Source: Magnetospirillum sp. ME-1
Lineage (GTDB): Bacteria; Pseudomonadota; Alphaproteobacteria; Rhodospirillales; Magnetospirillaceae
Direction of reading: 5' to 3'
Length of the DNA stretch: 64,000 nt
Assembly (NCBI RefSeq): GCF_002105535.1
Contig: NZ_CP015848.1
Coordinates: forward strand, 3,514,926 to 3,578,925
Below the pieces are notes generated by a model. That model saw nothing but the letters and a program-made list of their open reading frames with translations. It ran no database searches and was not told the origin of the DNA. Both the position numbers and the translations under genes were made by a program. Of this stretch, positions 27,397-36,124 are shown piece after piece (the stretch's first letter is position 1; the number at the start of each line of letters is the position of its first letter).

Positions 27397-30153
27397 TTAT
27401 GCATCCGATGGCTCCAGCAGGTGCCTGCATTGCCGGACCGCTTCCGCCAGCCCGACCTTCAGCGGCTCGACGCCCGGCGGAAAGGCTCCGAACAGGCGGG
27501 ACGGCATCATGGGGTCCAAAAGGACGAAGACGCCCCGGTCGTCGGCGCGGCGCACCAGCCGGCCGAAGGCCTGCTTCAGGCGCAGGCGGGTGATCATGTC
27601 GTCATAGGCCCTGCCGCCGAACTCGGCGCGCCGCGCCTTGTGCAGGATGTCGGGGCGCGGCCACGGCACCCGGTCGAAGACGATCAGGTGCAGCGAGCGG
27701 CCGGGTACGTCGACGCCGTCCCTCACCGCGTCGGTCCCCAGCAGGCAGGAGCGTTCCTCGGCGCGGAAGATGTCCACCAGGGTCGAGGTGTCCATGTTGT
27801 CCAGATGCTGGGCCAGGAGCGGCAGGCCGGCATCCTCCAGGGGCGCGCTGATGCGCTTGTGGACGGCCTTCAGGCGCGAGATGGCGGTAAACAGGCCCAG
27901 CGCTCCGCCGTTTGCGGCAAAGAACAGCTCGCGATAGGCCGCCGCCACCTGGTCCATGTCGTCCTTGCGCACGTCGGTGACGATCAGCACCTTGGTGCGG
28001 GCGGGATAGTCGAAGGGCGAGGCCACCTCGGCGCGCACCGGGGCCGACGGCAGGTGGATGGCGCCGGTGCGCCGCTCGGCCGCCCGCCAGTCGGTCTCCA
28101 CGTCGCCCGACCCGTCTTTGAGCGTCGCCGAGGTGACGACGACGCCGTGGGCGGGCTCCACCACCACCTTGGCGAAGGGCTGGGTGGGATCGATCCAGTG
28201 GCGGTGCATGCCGGTGTCGTAGTCGCGGCCGTCGATCCGTTCCACAGAGAACCAATCGATGTACTGCCGATCCATGGAGCCGCCCTGGACGATGCCGTCC
28301 AGCATGCCCTTCCACCCGGCCAGCGGCATCAGCACCCGTCGCTCGATGGAGCGGCAGATACCTTCGATGCGCGACCGCGTGGCGGAGTCCAGTTCCGCCG
28401 CTTCGTCGTCCAGCAAAGCGGCCAGCGCCTTGGCCAGCACCTGCAGCGGCAAGGCGATGCGCCCCAGGGCGGCGGCCAGGGCGGCGGCGGCTTGCGGAAG
28501 GCCCTCGATGGGGGCGGTGGTCTCGGTCTCCAGGCTGTAGGGGGAATCGGGATGGGCGGCGCGGGCATAGACTTGGCGGCGAAGAAGGGCCAGGAAGGCC
28601 TCGGCCGGTCCCTGGGGCTCGCCTTCGGTGATGCGCGCCATCCAGCCGGGGCCGGGCAGGGCGCGGGCGGCGGCCAGGGCGGCGTCGAGGGAGGCGATGG
28701 CGTCCTCGGACCCGCCCACCAGATCCTCGGCCCGGCGGTGCAGCCCGCGGGCGCGGGACCGGGACGCCATCTCGCCCTCGGGGCCCAGGATCCAGCGCCG
28801 CACCTCGGCGGCCTCCAGACCGGTGAGGTGGGCGGAAAAGGCGGAATCGGCGGCATCAAAAACGTGATGGCCCTCGTCGAACACCAGCCGGGTCGGCTGG
28901 GTGCCGTCGTCCAGGCCGCCGAGCGCCGCCTGGATCATCACCAAAGCGTGGTTGGCCACCACGATGTCGGCCCGGCGCGCCCGGCGCACGGCGCGCTCGA
29001 TGAAGCATTTGCGGTAATGGACGCAGGCCGAAAAGATGCACTCGCCCCGCCGGTCGGCGATGCCAAGGGTGCGGGCGCGGCCCAGCACCTCGGTCAGCCA
29101 GCCGGGGAAGTCGCCGCCCACCATGTCGCCGTCACGGGTGGCCAGCAGCCAGCGGGCCATCAGGCCCAGGGCGGCGGCATCCTGGCTGCGGTTGCGGGTG
29201 ACCATCTCCTCGTAGTTCAGCAGGCAGGCGTAGTTCTCGCGGCCCTTCCTGATCACCACCTTGCGCGCCTTGTCGTGCGGATTGGGGAACAGGCGGTCCA
29301 GTTCGCCGTCCAGCTGGCGCTGCAGGTTGCGGGTGTGGGTGGAGATCCACACCGGCGCGCCGTTCTTCTCGGCCCACAGCCCGGCGGGCGCGATGTAGCC
29401 CAGCGTCTTGCCGGTGCCGGTGCCGGCTTCGGCCAGCACCAGATGGGGATGGCCTTCCGCCTCGCGCGGCAGGAAGGCGCGGCTGACCGCCGAGGCGTAA
29501 TCGGCCTGGGTCGGGCGCTGCTCGGCCCCTTCGCCCAGCATCCGGGCCAGGCGGGTGCGGGTCTCGGCCGGGTCCACCGGAATGTTGCCGGGTGGCGGCT
29601 CGGGCGCGTATTCGGTCCATTCGGGCAGGCGGTCCCAGACGCGCAGCGCCCCGCCGCCGCGGCCCGAATCGCCCTGGACGCCCAGGGCGGCCAGCACCGC
29701 GTTGCCCCAGCCCCAGCCGCCCCGGGCCATCATCCAGGCCAGGCCGCGCGTATCGACGGCCTTGGCGGCGGTGTCGGCGTTGGTCCGCGCCGCCAGTTCC
29801 TCCAGCAGGCGGCGGGTGCCGGTCATCAGCGCCTCGGCCTCGTCCTCCAGGTCGGCGGGATGGGGCAGTCCCATGGCATCGGCCAGCCCGCGCGGCGTGG
29901 GCAGGCAGAAGCGGGCGGGCCGCACGAAGGCGAAAAGCTCCAGAATGTCGAGGCGCAGGAAATCCTCGATCCCAAGACGCGCCGCCACCGCCGGGCCATG
30001 GCAGATCAGCGGGCTCTCGTTCCTGGCATAGCGCGCCGCCTCACTGCGCGACAGCCGCCTGAACTCGCCGTCGGGCTCCAACGCCACCGCACCCCGAATT
30101 CCGGCGACCAGCACCGGGACATGGGGCAGCACTATGCGGGACGGGGCGGACAT
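27397..30153 (-). CDS. DinG/XPD-like ATP-dependent DNA helicase with Fe-S cluster motif
   Basis: Superfamily 2 helicase of 918 aa. An N-terminal region of about 200 residues resembles the clipped exonuclease-like part seen in alphaproteobacterial DinG relatives. Walker A is AEAGTGTGKT at 241-250 and the DEAH-type box is DEGHH at 426-430. Between them Cys310, Cys372, Cys377 and Cys383 have the spacing of the XPD/DinG 4Fe-4S cluster. C-terminal motifs include LLGTDAVRDGVDVPG and QAFGRLVRRADDRG. It should unwind 5'-to-3' on single-stranded DNA, with roles in repair or replication restart. It starts at ATG 30153, 41 bp downstream of the nucleotidase gene. It is an independent gene with no obvious operon partners. 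Confidence 0.92.
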   Translation of the reverse strand: MSAPSRIVLPHVPVLVAGIRGAVALEPDGEFRRLSRSEAARYARNESPLICHGPAVAARLGIEDFLRLDILELFAFVRPARFCLPTPRGLADAMGLPHPADLEDEAEALMTGTRRLLEELAARTNADTAAKAVDTRGLAWMMARGGWGWGNAVLAALGVQGDSGRGGGALRVWDRLPEWTEYAPEPPPGNIPVDPAETRTRLARMLGEGAEQRPTQADYASAVSRAFLPREAEGHPHLVLAEAGTGTGKTLGYIAPAGLWAEKNGAPVWISTHTRNLQRQLDGELDRLFPNPHDKARKVVIRKGRENYACLLNYEEMVTRNRSQDAAALGLMARWLLATRDGDMVGGDFPGWLTEVLGRARTLGIADRRGECIFSACVHYRKCFIERAVRRARRADIVVANHALVMIQAALGGLDDGTQPTRLVFDEGHHVFDAADSAFSAHLTGLEAAEVRRWILGPEGEMASRSRARGLHRRAEDLVGGSEDAIASLDAALAAARALPGPGWMARITEGEPQGPAEAFLALLRRQVYARAAHPDSPYSLETETTAPIEGLPQAAAALAAALGRIALPLQVLAKALAALLDDEAAELDSATRSRIEGICRSIERRVLMPLAGWKGMLDGIVQGGSMDRQYIDWFSVERIDGRDYDTGMHRHWIDPTQPFAKVVVEPAHGVVVTSATLKDGSGDVETDWRAAERRTGAIHLPSAPVRAEVASPFDYPARTKVLIVTDVRKDDMDQVAAAYRELFFAANGGALGLFTAISRLKAVHKRISAPLEDAGLPLLAQHLDNMDTSTLVDIFRAEERSCLLGTDAVRDGVDVPGRSLHLIVFDRVPWPRPDILHKARRAEFGGRAYDDMITRLRLKQAFGRLVRRADDRGVFVLLDPMMPSRLFGAFPPGVEPLKVGLAEAVRQCRHLLEPSDA

Positions 30154-30193
30154 GGCCGGAGACTACAGGGAGAACGGATCGGGGACAAGCACC

Positions 30194-31681
30194 CTACCGC
30201 ACCGCCTTGACCCGCCCCTCCACCTTGGGCGCCACGGTGCCCTTGGCGGCCACATGGTCGGCGACCACGTTGACCAGCAAGGGCGCGGCCTCGGCGTTGA
30301 CCAGGACCTTGCCCTCCTTCAGGGCGCCATAGCCGTCGCCGCCGCCCGCCAGGTAATCGGTGGTGGCGAGACGGTAGCGGCGTTTGGGGTCCAGGGGCTT
30401 GCCCCTGGCCATGGCCTTGACGATGCGTTTGCCCGGCGGGCGGGCGGGGTCGTAGGTGATGGACAGTCCCGACACCTGGGGGAAGCGCCCGGCCTTGGCC
30501 TCCACCGCCGACAGGGTGAATTCCAGCACGCCCAGCAATTGGGCGCCGCTGATCTCCACCAGCATCACGGTGTTGCCGAACGGCATCTCGGACAAGAGGT
30601 CGCGCCGGGTCAGCGCCTGGCCCGGCTGGTACTGGCGGTTGCCGCGCAGGCCCCCGCCGTTGATCAGCGCCATGTCGGCGCCGAAATGGGCGGACAGCGC
30701 GTCGGCCACCAGATTGCCCAGCGCCGCCTCCTCGCCCCGCACCGTGGTGGTGCGGCTGTCCATGGGGGTGGCCAGCGTCGCCAGATTCACGTCCAGCGCC
30801 TCGCCCAGCAAAGCGTCGGTCCTGGCGACCAGTCCGGCCAAGGCGGGGGCGGGGGCTTCGCCCTGAACCGGAAGGAAGCGCCAGCCCAGAGTGCTGATCG
30901 TGGTGGGGCCGGTCTTGCCCGGATCGGGGCGGTCCACCAGCAGCTCGGCCATGGCCACCCAATGGGCGTCATGGCCGGCTTTGAGCACCAGCGGGCCGTT
31001 CTCCAGGATGCTGATGGGGTCGTGGTCGTGGCCGCCCAGCACCAGGTCGACACCCTTGACCGCGCCGGCCAGCTTGCGGTCGTCGTCCAGGTCCAGATGG
31101 GTCAGCGCCACCACGACCTCGGCGCCCTGGGCGCGAAGCTGGCCGACCACGGTTTCGGCGGTGGCGCGCTCGTCGGCGAAACGGGCGCCCTCGGCGGTGG
31201 ACATGCGGGCGGTGGCCCGGGTCAGGACGCCGACGAACCCCACCTTGACCCCGCCGATCTCGGCCAGCAGCAAGGGCTTCACGCCCTCCACGCCGTCGAT
31301 GTTGGAGCCCACCCAGGGGAAGGTGGAGGCCTTGATCCGGGTGACGAAATTGGCGGTGCCGAAATCGAATTCGTGGTTGCCGGGCACGGCGGCCACCGGG
31401 GCCAGGGCGTTGAAGAACTCCACCATATGGGCGCCCTTGGTGACGTTGGACGCCAGCGAGGGGCTTAAGAGATCGCCGCCGAAGGTGAAGACCGGGTTGG
31501 GATGGCGGGGCTTCTCACGCTCCAGCACGGTCATCAGCTCGGCCAGCCCGCCCTTGCCCTCCACGGGGCGGTATTCGTAGATGTCGTTGACGTGCAGGAA
31601 GGTCAGCCGGACCTGCTCGGCCACGGCGTCTTGCGTCCAGGCCGCCAAGGCCAGGACGGCGACGATCATCCGCATCTTCAT
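30194..31681 (-). CDS. Periplasmic 5'-nucleotidase / UshA-like metallophosphatase
   Basis: Secreted calcineurin-like phosphatase of 495 aa that probably hydrolyses nucleotides or sugar nucleotides. A signal peptide (MIVAVLALAAWTQDAVA) is followed by the metal motifs HVNDIYEYRP, FGGDLLSP, PGNHEFDFG, THLDLDDD and GGHDHD. The C-terminal 5'-nucleotidase domain (from about residue 300) has LGNLVADAL, INGGGLRGNR and the substrate loop YLAGGGDGYGAL. It starts at ATG 31681; ATG 31675 is an alternative. It is upstream of the helicase gene on the same strand and separated from the AhpD-like gene by about 30 bp, so it may belong to a loose operon. Confidence 0.92.
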   Translation of the reverse strand: MKMRMIVAVLALAAWTQDAVAEQVRLTFLHVNDIYEYRPVEGKGGLAELMTVLEREKPRHPNPVFTFGGDLLSPSLASNVTKGAHMVEFFNALAPVAAVPGNHEFDFGTANFVTRIKASTFPWVGSNIDGVEGVKPLLLAEIGGVKVGFVGVLTRATARMSTAEGARFADERATAETVVGQLRAQGAEVVVALTHLDLDDDRKLAGAVKGVDLVLGGHDHDPISILENGPLVLKAGHDAHWVAMAELLVDRPDPGKTGPTTISTLGWRFLPVQGEAPAPALAGLVARTDALLGEALDVNLATLATPMDSRTTTVRGEEAALGNLVADALSAHFGADMALINGGGLRGNRQYQPGQALTRRDLLSEMPFGNTVMLVEISGAQLLGVLEFTLSAVEAKAGRFPQVSGLSITYDPARPPGKRIVKAMARGKPLDPKRRYRLATTDYLAGGGDGYGALKEGKVLVNAEAAPLLVNVVADHVAAKGTVAPKVEGRVKAVR

Positions 31682-31711
31682 GGTGCCCCCGATGAAACTA
31701 AGCGATGAAAC

Positions 31712-32287
31712 TCAGCGGTCCATCTTGTGGTATTCGGGATTGGGCATCATGTCCAGCCCGTGCGCCATGCGGTTGGTGTAATTGAAGAAGGCGGCGGTGT
31801 CGGTGATGTCGAAGATGTCGGCGTCGGAGAAGCCGGCATCGCGCAGGCTGGCCCGGTCGGACTCGGCGATATCGTGGGGGGTCTTGGTCAGCTTCCAGGC
31901 GTAGTCCAGCATGGCGCGCTGGCGGGGCGACAATTCGGCCACGCGGTAGTTCATCACCATCATCTCGCCCAGCTGGGCATCGCCGGACAGCTGGCGGATG
32001 GCCTGGCCGTGGGCCACCAGGCAGTAATAGCAGCGGTTGGCCGAGGAGACGACCACGGCGATCATCTCGCGCTCCAGCTTGGAAAGACCAGAATCCTCGG
32101 CCAGCATCAGCTGGTTGTAGAAGCGGGTGAAGGTGCGGAACTTCTCGGGCCGCGCCGTATAGGCCTGCAGCACGTTGGGCCGCATGCCCAGCTTTTCGTC
32201 GCACTTGGCGAAATAGCCGGCGATGTCGTCGGGATAGTTCGCCGGCGAGGGCAGGTCGATGCGGACGATATGGTCGGGCTGGGGCAT
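31712..32287 (-). CDS. AhpD-like peroxidase-related protein (carboxymuconolactone decarboxylase fold)
   Basis: Protein of 191 aa in the AhpD/CMD family, peroxidase-related branch. The redox motif is CYYC at residues 86-89 with His93 (CYYCLVAHG), and a nearby acidic residue precedes it (LEREMIAVVVSSANR). It may use thiol chemistry to reduce peroxides or protect dehydrogenases. The N-terminal RIDLPSPANYPDDIAGYFAK and the C-terminal NYTNRMAHGLDMMPNPEYH match the uncharacterised peroxidase-related group. It starts at ATG 32287. It lies 15 bp downstream of the thioesterase gene and 30 bp upstream of the nucleotidase gene on the same strand, probably one transcript. Confidence 0.88.
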   Translation of the reverse strand: MPQPDHIVRIDLPSPANYPDDIAGYFAKCDEKLGMRPNVLQAYTARPEKFRTFTRFYNQLMLAEDSGLSKLEREMIAVVVSSANRCYYCLVAHGQAIRQLSGDAQLGEMMVMNYRVAELSPRQRAMLDYAWKLTKTPHDIAESDRASLRDAGFSDADIFDITDTAAFFNYTNRMAHGLDMMPNPEYHKMDR

Positions 32288-32302
32288 GAAAGGCTCCGGA
32301 AG

Positions 32303-32755
32303 TTACGCCGGGTCGGGGGAATCCGCCAGGCAGATCATGGTGGCCAGCATGGTCGCCACCAGGGTTTCCCGGCCGCCTTCCACTCCGAACACGTCGGAGC
32401 GCACCACGATCAGGGTGCGGCCGGGCTTGATGACCTCGGCGCGGGCGACCAGTTTCTCGCCCTTGGCGGGGCTCAGCAGGTTGACCTTGAACTCGGTGGT
32501 CAGCACCGCCGATCCCGCCGGCATCAGGGAAAAGGCGGCATAGCCGGCGGCGGTGTCGGCCAGCGTGGTGGTGGCCCCGGCATGGACGAAGCCGTGCTGC
32601 TGACACAAATCGGGGCGGGTGGGCATTTCCAGGGTGCAGCGCCCCGGTTCGAGGTCCGCCATGCGCGCCCCGATGGTGGCCAGAAACGCCTGCCGGGCGA
32701 AACTGGCCTCCACCTTGGCGCGGTAATCGGGGTCCTTGGGCGTGAAGTGCGTCAC
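32303..32755 (-). CDS. PaaI-like hotdog thioesterase
   Basis: Hotdog-fold acyl-CoA thioesterase of 150 aa. The catalytic region QQHGFVHAGATTTLADTAAGYAA carries the HGxxHxG-like signature here written HGFVHAG, with the acidic residue in LADTAAGYA. FKVNLLSPAKGEKLVARAEV is the usual second strand pair. Substrates in the family include phenylacetyl-CoA and other aryl- or acyl-CoAs, which would suit the catabolic genes just upstream. It starts at GTG 32755. A family A repeat begins only 5 bp upstream, so its ribosome site and any promoter must lie in or beyond the repeat. Confidence 0.88.
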   Translation of the reverse strand: MTHFTPKDPDYRAKVEASFARQAFLATIGARMADLEPGRCTLEMPTRPDLCQQHGFVHAGATTTLADTAAGYAAFSLMPAGSAVLTTEFKVNLLSPAKGEKLVARAEVIKPGRTLIVVRSDVFGVEGGRETLVATMLATMICLADSPDPA

Positions 32756-32759
32756 GTCC

Positions 32760-32865
32760 TGTCATCCCGAGCGAAGGCGAGGGATCTCATCCTGGTCCGC
32801 GGGTGCCAAGTCGGAAACCGTGCTCCAGGCGGAGATTCCTCCTCCCGATGGTCGTCGGAATGACA
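32760..32865. repeat. Dispersed palindromic repeat, family A copy 2
   Basis: Element of 106 bp with ends TGTCATCCCGAGCG and CGGAATGACA. The left end is the GCGAAGGCGAGGG type and the right end is the CCTCCCGATGGTCGTC type. It fills almost the whole gap between the thioesterase start codon and the end of the universal stress gene. Confidence 0.85.
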
Positions 32866-32876
32866 GGCTAGGGACA

Positions 32877-33692
32877 TCAATTGCTCATCAGCACCGGAAC
32901 GGTCATGTGGGCCAGCACATAGCGGGTGCCGGTACCGCGCTTCAGGGACAGGCCGTAATGGCCGTGCGCGCCCATGACCACCAGATCGGCGCCCAGGTCG
33001 CACAGGCGCGACAGCAGCATGTCCATCTTGCCGATATGCTCGCCGGCCAGCCGTTCGGCATTGGCATTGATGCCGCAGGCGGCCAGATGGTCGATGACGT
33101 CCACCTGGGGCACTTCGCCCATGCTGGCGGCGGCGTCGTCGGAGGGGCCGCGCAAGCTGAGCACGGTCACCGACTTGGCGATGGCCATCAGCGGCTTGGC
33201 GTCGTTCAGCGCGCGCACCGCTTCCTTGCCGGCGTTCCAGGCCAGGGCGATGCGTTCGCCCACGCTGGGGAACACGCCGGTATGGGGGATCACCAGCACG
33301 GGACGGCCGCAATGCAGGATCACGTGCTCGACCATCTCCTCGGGCACCAGCTTGCTCTTGGGCTCGGACTGGCCCATCACCACCAGATCGGCGTAGCGGG
33401 CGCAGAACATGGTCTCGCTCACCACGTGGCCGGGCTCGCCATGGGCCAGCTGCCACCAGCGCGACGTGACGCCGGCGGTGGCGCAGGCCTGGTTGAACTT
33501 CTCCTTGGCGGCGTCGCGGGCCTGGACCAACTGGTCGCTGGCCTTGTGGGCGACGGCGCTGGGGCGGTGGCTCTCGGTGCGGGCGAACAGGCCGGTGAGC
33601 CGCGCGCCGAAGGTCTTGGCCAGTCCGACGGCGATGTCCAGACGGGCGGTGCAGCGTTCGCTGTCGTCGATGTGGACGAGAATGTCTTTCAT
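32877..33692 (-). CDS. Universal stress protein, tandem UspA domains
   Basis: Cytosolic protein of 271 aa with two Usp (adenine-nucleotide alpha-hydrolase-like) domains. The first begins MKDILVHIDDSERCTARLDI; the second ends with the ATP-binding-type loop VVMGAHGHYGLSLKRGTGTR, the G-x2-G-x9-G(S/T) pattern. The first domain also has VVMGQSEPKSK, a degenerate version, so only the C-terminal domain is expected to bind ATP. ATG 33692 is chosen since the upstream frame extension overlaps the acyl-CoA dehydrogenase gene. It lies 17 bp downstream of that gene and is probably read with it. Role: stress survival, partner unknown. Confidence 0.92.
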   Translation of the reverse strand: MKDILVHIDDSERCTARLDIAVGLAKTFGARLTGLFARTESHRPSAVAHKASDQLVQARDAAKEKFNQACATAGVTSRWWQLAHGEPGHVVSETMFCARYADLVVMGQSEPKSKLVPEEMVEHVILHCGRPVLVIPHTGVFPSVGERIALAWNAGKEAVRALNDAKPLMAIAKSVTVLSLRGPSDDAAASMGEVPQVDVIDHLAACGINANAERLAGEHIGKMDMLLSRLCDLGADLVVMGAHGHYGLSLKRGTGTRYVLAHMTVPVLMSN

Positions 33693-33709
33693 GCGTGCTA
33701 TTCCCCTAC

Positions 33710-34846
33710 CTATTCCGTCGCCAGCGCGCGGGAGATGACGAGGCGCTGGATGTCGCTGGTACCCTCGTAAATCTGACAGACCCGGACGTCGCGGTAAATG
33801 CGTTCCACCGGGAAATCGGCGAGATAGCCATAGCCGCCGTGTATCTGGATGGCGTCGGAACACACCCGTTCCGCCATCTCGGAGGCGAACAGCTTGGCCA
33901 TGGAGGCCTCTTTCAGGCACGGCCTGCCGGCATCGCGGAGCGTGGCGGCATGCAGCACCATCTGCTCGGCCACCTCGACTTTGGTCGCCATGTCGGCCAG
34001 GCGGAAGGCCACGGCCTGATGCTCGAAGATGGGCTTGCCGAACTGCTTGCGCTCACGCGCATAGGCCAGCGCGTGGTCCAGCGCCGAGCGCGCCATGCCG
34101 ACGCTTTGCGCCGCGATGCCCAGCCGCCCGCCTTCCAGATTGGCCAGCGCGATCTTCAGGCCTTCGCCTTCCTCGCCCAGGCGGTACGACGCCGGGATGC
34201 GCATGTCCTCGAAGGCCAGTTGGCAGGTGTCCGACAGGTGCTGGCCCAGCTTGTCCTCGACGCGCACCACGGTGAAGCCGGGGGTGTCGGTAGGCACCAC
34301 GAAGGCCGAGATGCCGCGCTTGCCCGCACTCGGGTCGGTGACGGCGAAGACGATGGCCACCTGGCCGTTTTTCGCCGTGCTGATGAACTGCTTGGCACCC
34401 GACAGGACGTAATGCTCGCCGTCCTTGCGTGCCCGGGTGCGGATCGAGGCCGCGTCGGAACCCGCTTCCGGCTCGGTCAGGCAAAAGCAGCCCAGCTTCT
34501 CGCCCCTGGCCATGGGACGCAGGAACTGTTCCTTCTGGGCGTCGGTGCCGTAAGACAGGATGGGCATGCAGCCCACCGAGTTGTGGACGCTCATGATGGT
34601 CGACAGCGGCCCGCAGCTGGCGGCGATCTCCATCACCGCCATGGCGTAGGAGACGTAATCGGTGCCCGCCCCGTCCCATTCCGGCGGCACCACCATGCCG
34701 AGGAAGCCCAGCTCGCCCATTTCGGCGATGGCGTCCCTGGGGAACAGGTGCTCGCGGTCCCACAGGGCGGCGTTGGGGGCCAGTTTTTCGCGCGCGAAGG
34801 ACCGCGCCATGTCGCGGATGAGCTGTTGTTCTTCCGTCGCGATCAT
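33710..34846 (-). CDS. Acyl-CoA dehydrogenase (short/branched chain type)
   Basis: FAD enzyme of 378 aa that introduces the alpha-beta double bond of acyl-CoAs and passes electrons to ETF. N-terminal [20 protein letters not shown], the FAD/substrate block [20 protein letters not shown], and the C-terminal [20 protein letters not shown] with the catalytic Glu in YEGTSDIQR are intact. Family resemblance is to short-chain or branched-chain enzymes. It starts at ATG 34846, overlapping the thiolase stop (ATGA, 34843-34846), so it is translated with it. It belongs to the large catabolic operon that reads in from 45.9 kb. Confidence 0.93.
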   Translation of the reverse strand: MIATEEQQLIRDMARSFAREKLAPNAALWDREHLFPRDAIAEMGELGFLGMVVPPEWDGAGTDYVSYAMAVMEIAASCGPLSTIMSVHNSVGCMPILSYGTDAQKEQFLRPMARGEKLGCFCLTEPEAGSDAASIRTRARKDGEHYVLSGAKQFISTAKNGQVAIVFAVTDPSAGKRGISAFVVPTDTPGFTVVRVEDKLGQHLSDTCQLAFEDMRIPASYRLGEEGEGLKIALANLEGGRLGIAAQSVGMARSALDHALAYARERKQFGKPIFEHQAVAFRLADMATKVEVAEQMVLHAATLRDAGRPCLKEASMAKLFASEMAERVCSDAIQIHGGYGYLADFPVERIYRDVRVCQIYEGTSDIQRLVISRALATE

Positions 34847-36027
34847 GCCAGTTCCACCATCATGGCGGTGGCCTCGCCGCCGCCGATGCACAAGGACGCC
34901 ACGCCGCGCTTCATGCCGTACTGTTTCAGCGCCGACAGCAGGGTGACGATGATGCGCGCCCCCGAGGCGCCGATGGGATGGCCCAACGCGCAGGCGCCGC
35001 CATGGACGTTGACCCGCTCGTGGTCGAGCTTGAGGTCATGCATGGCCGCCATGGTGACCACGGCGAAGGCCTCGTTGATCTCCCACAGGTCGACGTCGCC
35101 GGCCTTGGCTCCCACCTTGTCCAGCAGCGCCTTGATGGCTCCGACGGGGGCTGTGGTGAACAGGTTGGGGGCCTGGGCGAAATTGGTGTGCCCTAAGATG
35201 GTGGCCAGCGGCTTCAGGCCGCGTTTGGCGGCTTCGGACGCCCGCATCATCACCAGGGCGGCGGCGCCGTCGGAAATGGACGACGAATTGGCCGCCGTCA
35301 CCGTGCCGTCCTTGGCGAAGGCGGGCTTGAGCGTCGGAATCTTGTCGGGCATGGCCTTGCCCGGCTGCTCGTCGATGCTGATCAGGACGTCGCCCTTGCG
35401 GCCCGCCACGGTGACGGGGGCGATTTCGGCGGCGAACGAGCCCTCGGCGATGGCCTTCTGGGCTCGGCTCAGCGAGGCCAGCGCGAAGCCGTCCTGGGCC
35501 TCGCGCGAGAACTTGTAGGAACGAGCGCATTCCTCGGCGAAGGTGCCCATCAGACGCCCCCGGTCATAGGCGTCCTCGAGGCCGTCCAGGAACATGTGGT
35601 CCAGCACCTTGCCGTGGCCCAGGCGATAGCCGCCGCGGGCCTTGTCCAGCAGGTAGGGGGCGTTGGACATGCTTTCCATGCCGCCCGCCACCATCACCTT
35701 GGCGGTGCCGGCCGCCAGCAGGTCATGGGCCAGCATGGCGGCCTTCATGCCGGAGCCGCAGACCTTGGAAATGGTGGTGCAGCCCGCCGAACGCGGAAGG
35801 CCCGCGCCCAAGGACGCCTGCCGCGCCGGAGCCTGGCCGACGCCCGCCGGCAGCACGCAGCCCATGAACACCTCGTCCACCTGATCGGGCGCGATGCCGG
35901 CCCGCTCGACCGCCGCCTTGATGGCGACGGCGCCGAGGGCCGGGGCGGCCAGCGAGGCGAAGTCGCCCTGGAAGCCGCCCATGGGGGTGCGGGCGGCGCC
36001 GACGATGACGATGGGGTCGGTGGTCAT
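34843..36027 (-). CDS. Acetyl-CoA acetyltransferase / beta-ketothiolase
   Basis: Thiolase of 394 aa for the last step of beta-oxidation (3-ketoacyl-CoA plus CoA to acetyl-CoA plus a shorter acyl-CoA) or the reverse condensation. The acylated Cys90 sits in [10 protein letters not shown]; the C-terminal [17 protein letters not shown] and [13 protein letters not shown] hold the catalytic His and the second Cys. There is no membrane or targeting sequence. It starts at ATG 36027. A family C repeat lies just upstream, between it and the aldehyde dehydrogenase gene. Followed by an overlapping acyl-CoA dehydrogenase, it suggests degradation of an acyl-CoA formed by the neighbouring ligases. Confidence 0.94.
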   Translation of the reverse strand: MTTDPIVIVGAARTPMGGFQGDFASLAAPALGAVAIKAAVERAGIAPDQVDEVFMGCVLPAGVGQAPARQASLGAGLPRSAGCTTISKVCGSGMKAAMLAHDLLAAGTAKVMVAGGMESMSNAPYLLDKARGGYRLGHGKVLDHMFLDGLEDAYDRGRLMGTFAEECARSYKFSREAQDGFALASLSRAQKAIAEGSFAAEIAPVTVAGRKGDVLISIDEQPGKAMPDKIPTLKPAFAKDGTVTAANSSSISDGAAALVMMRASEAAKRGLKPLATILGHTNFAQAPNLFTTAPVGAIKALLDKVGAKAGDVDLWEINEAFAVVTMAAMHDLKLDHERVNVHGGACALGHPIGASGARIIVTLLSALKQYGMKRGVASLCIGGGEATAMMVELA

Positions 36028-36050
36028 GGCTTGGTCCTTTACAGTCCGGC

Positions 36051-36107
36051 GTCACCCCCGGGCTCGCCCCGGGGGTCCATGGATGCCCGGGTCAGGCCCG
36101 GGCATGA
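36051..36107. repeat. Dispersed palindromic repeat, family C copy 1
   Basis: Short GC-rich element beginning GTCACCCCCGGGC and ending GGGCATGAC, with two hairpins (CCCCCGGGCTCGCCCCGGGGG and GCCCGGGTCAGGCCCGGGC, each given in part). It sits in the 97-bp gap between the aldehyde dehydrogenase and thiolase genes. Related to the copy at 38861. Confidence 0.75.
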
Positions 36108-36124
36108 CAGGAAATGGGAGGCGC

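Noticed and set aside
27421-30210. 929-aa plus-strand open frame opposite the helicase
   Set aside because: Antisense to the DinG-like gene, whose helicase motifs and Cys cluster are intact.
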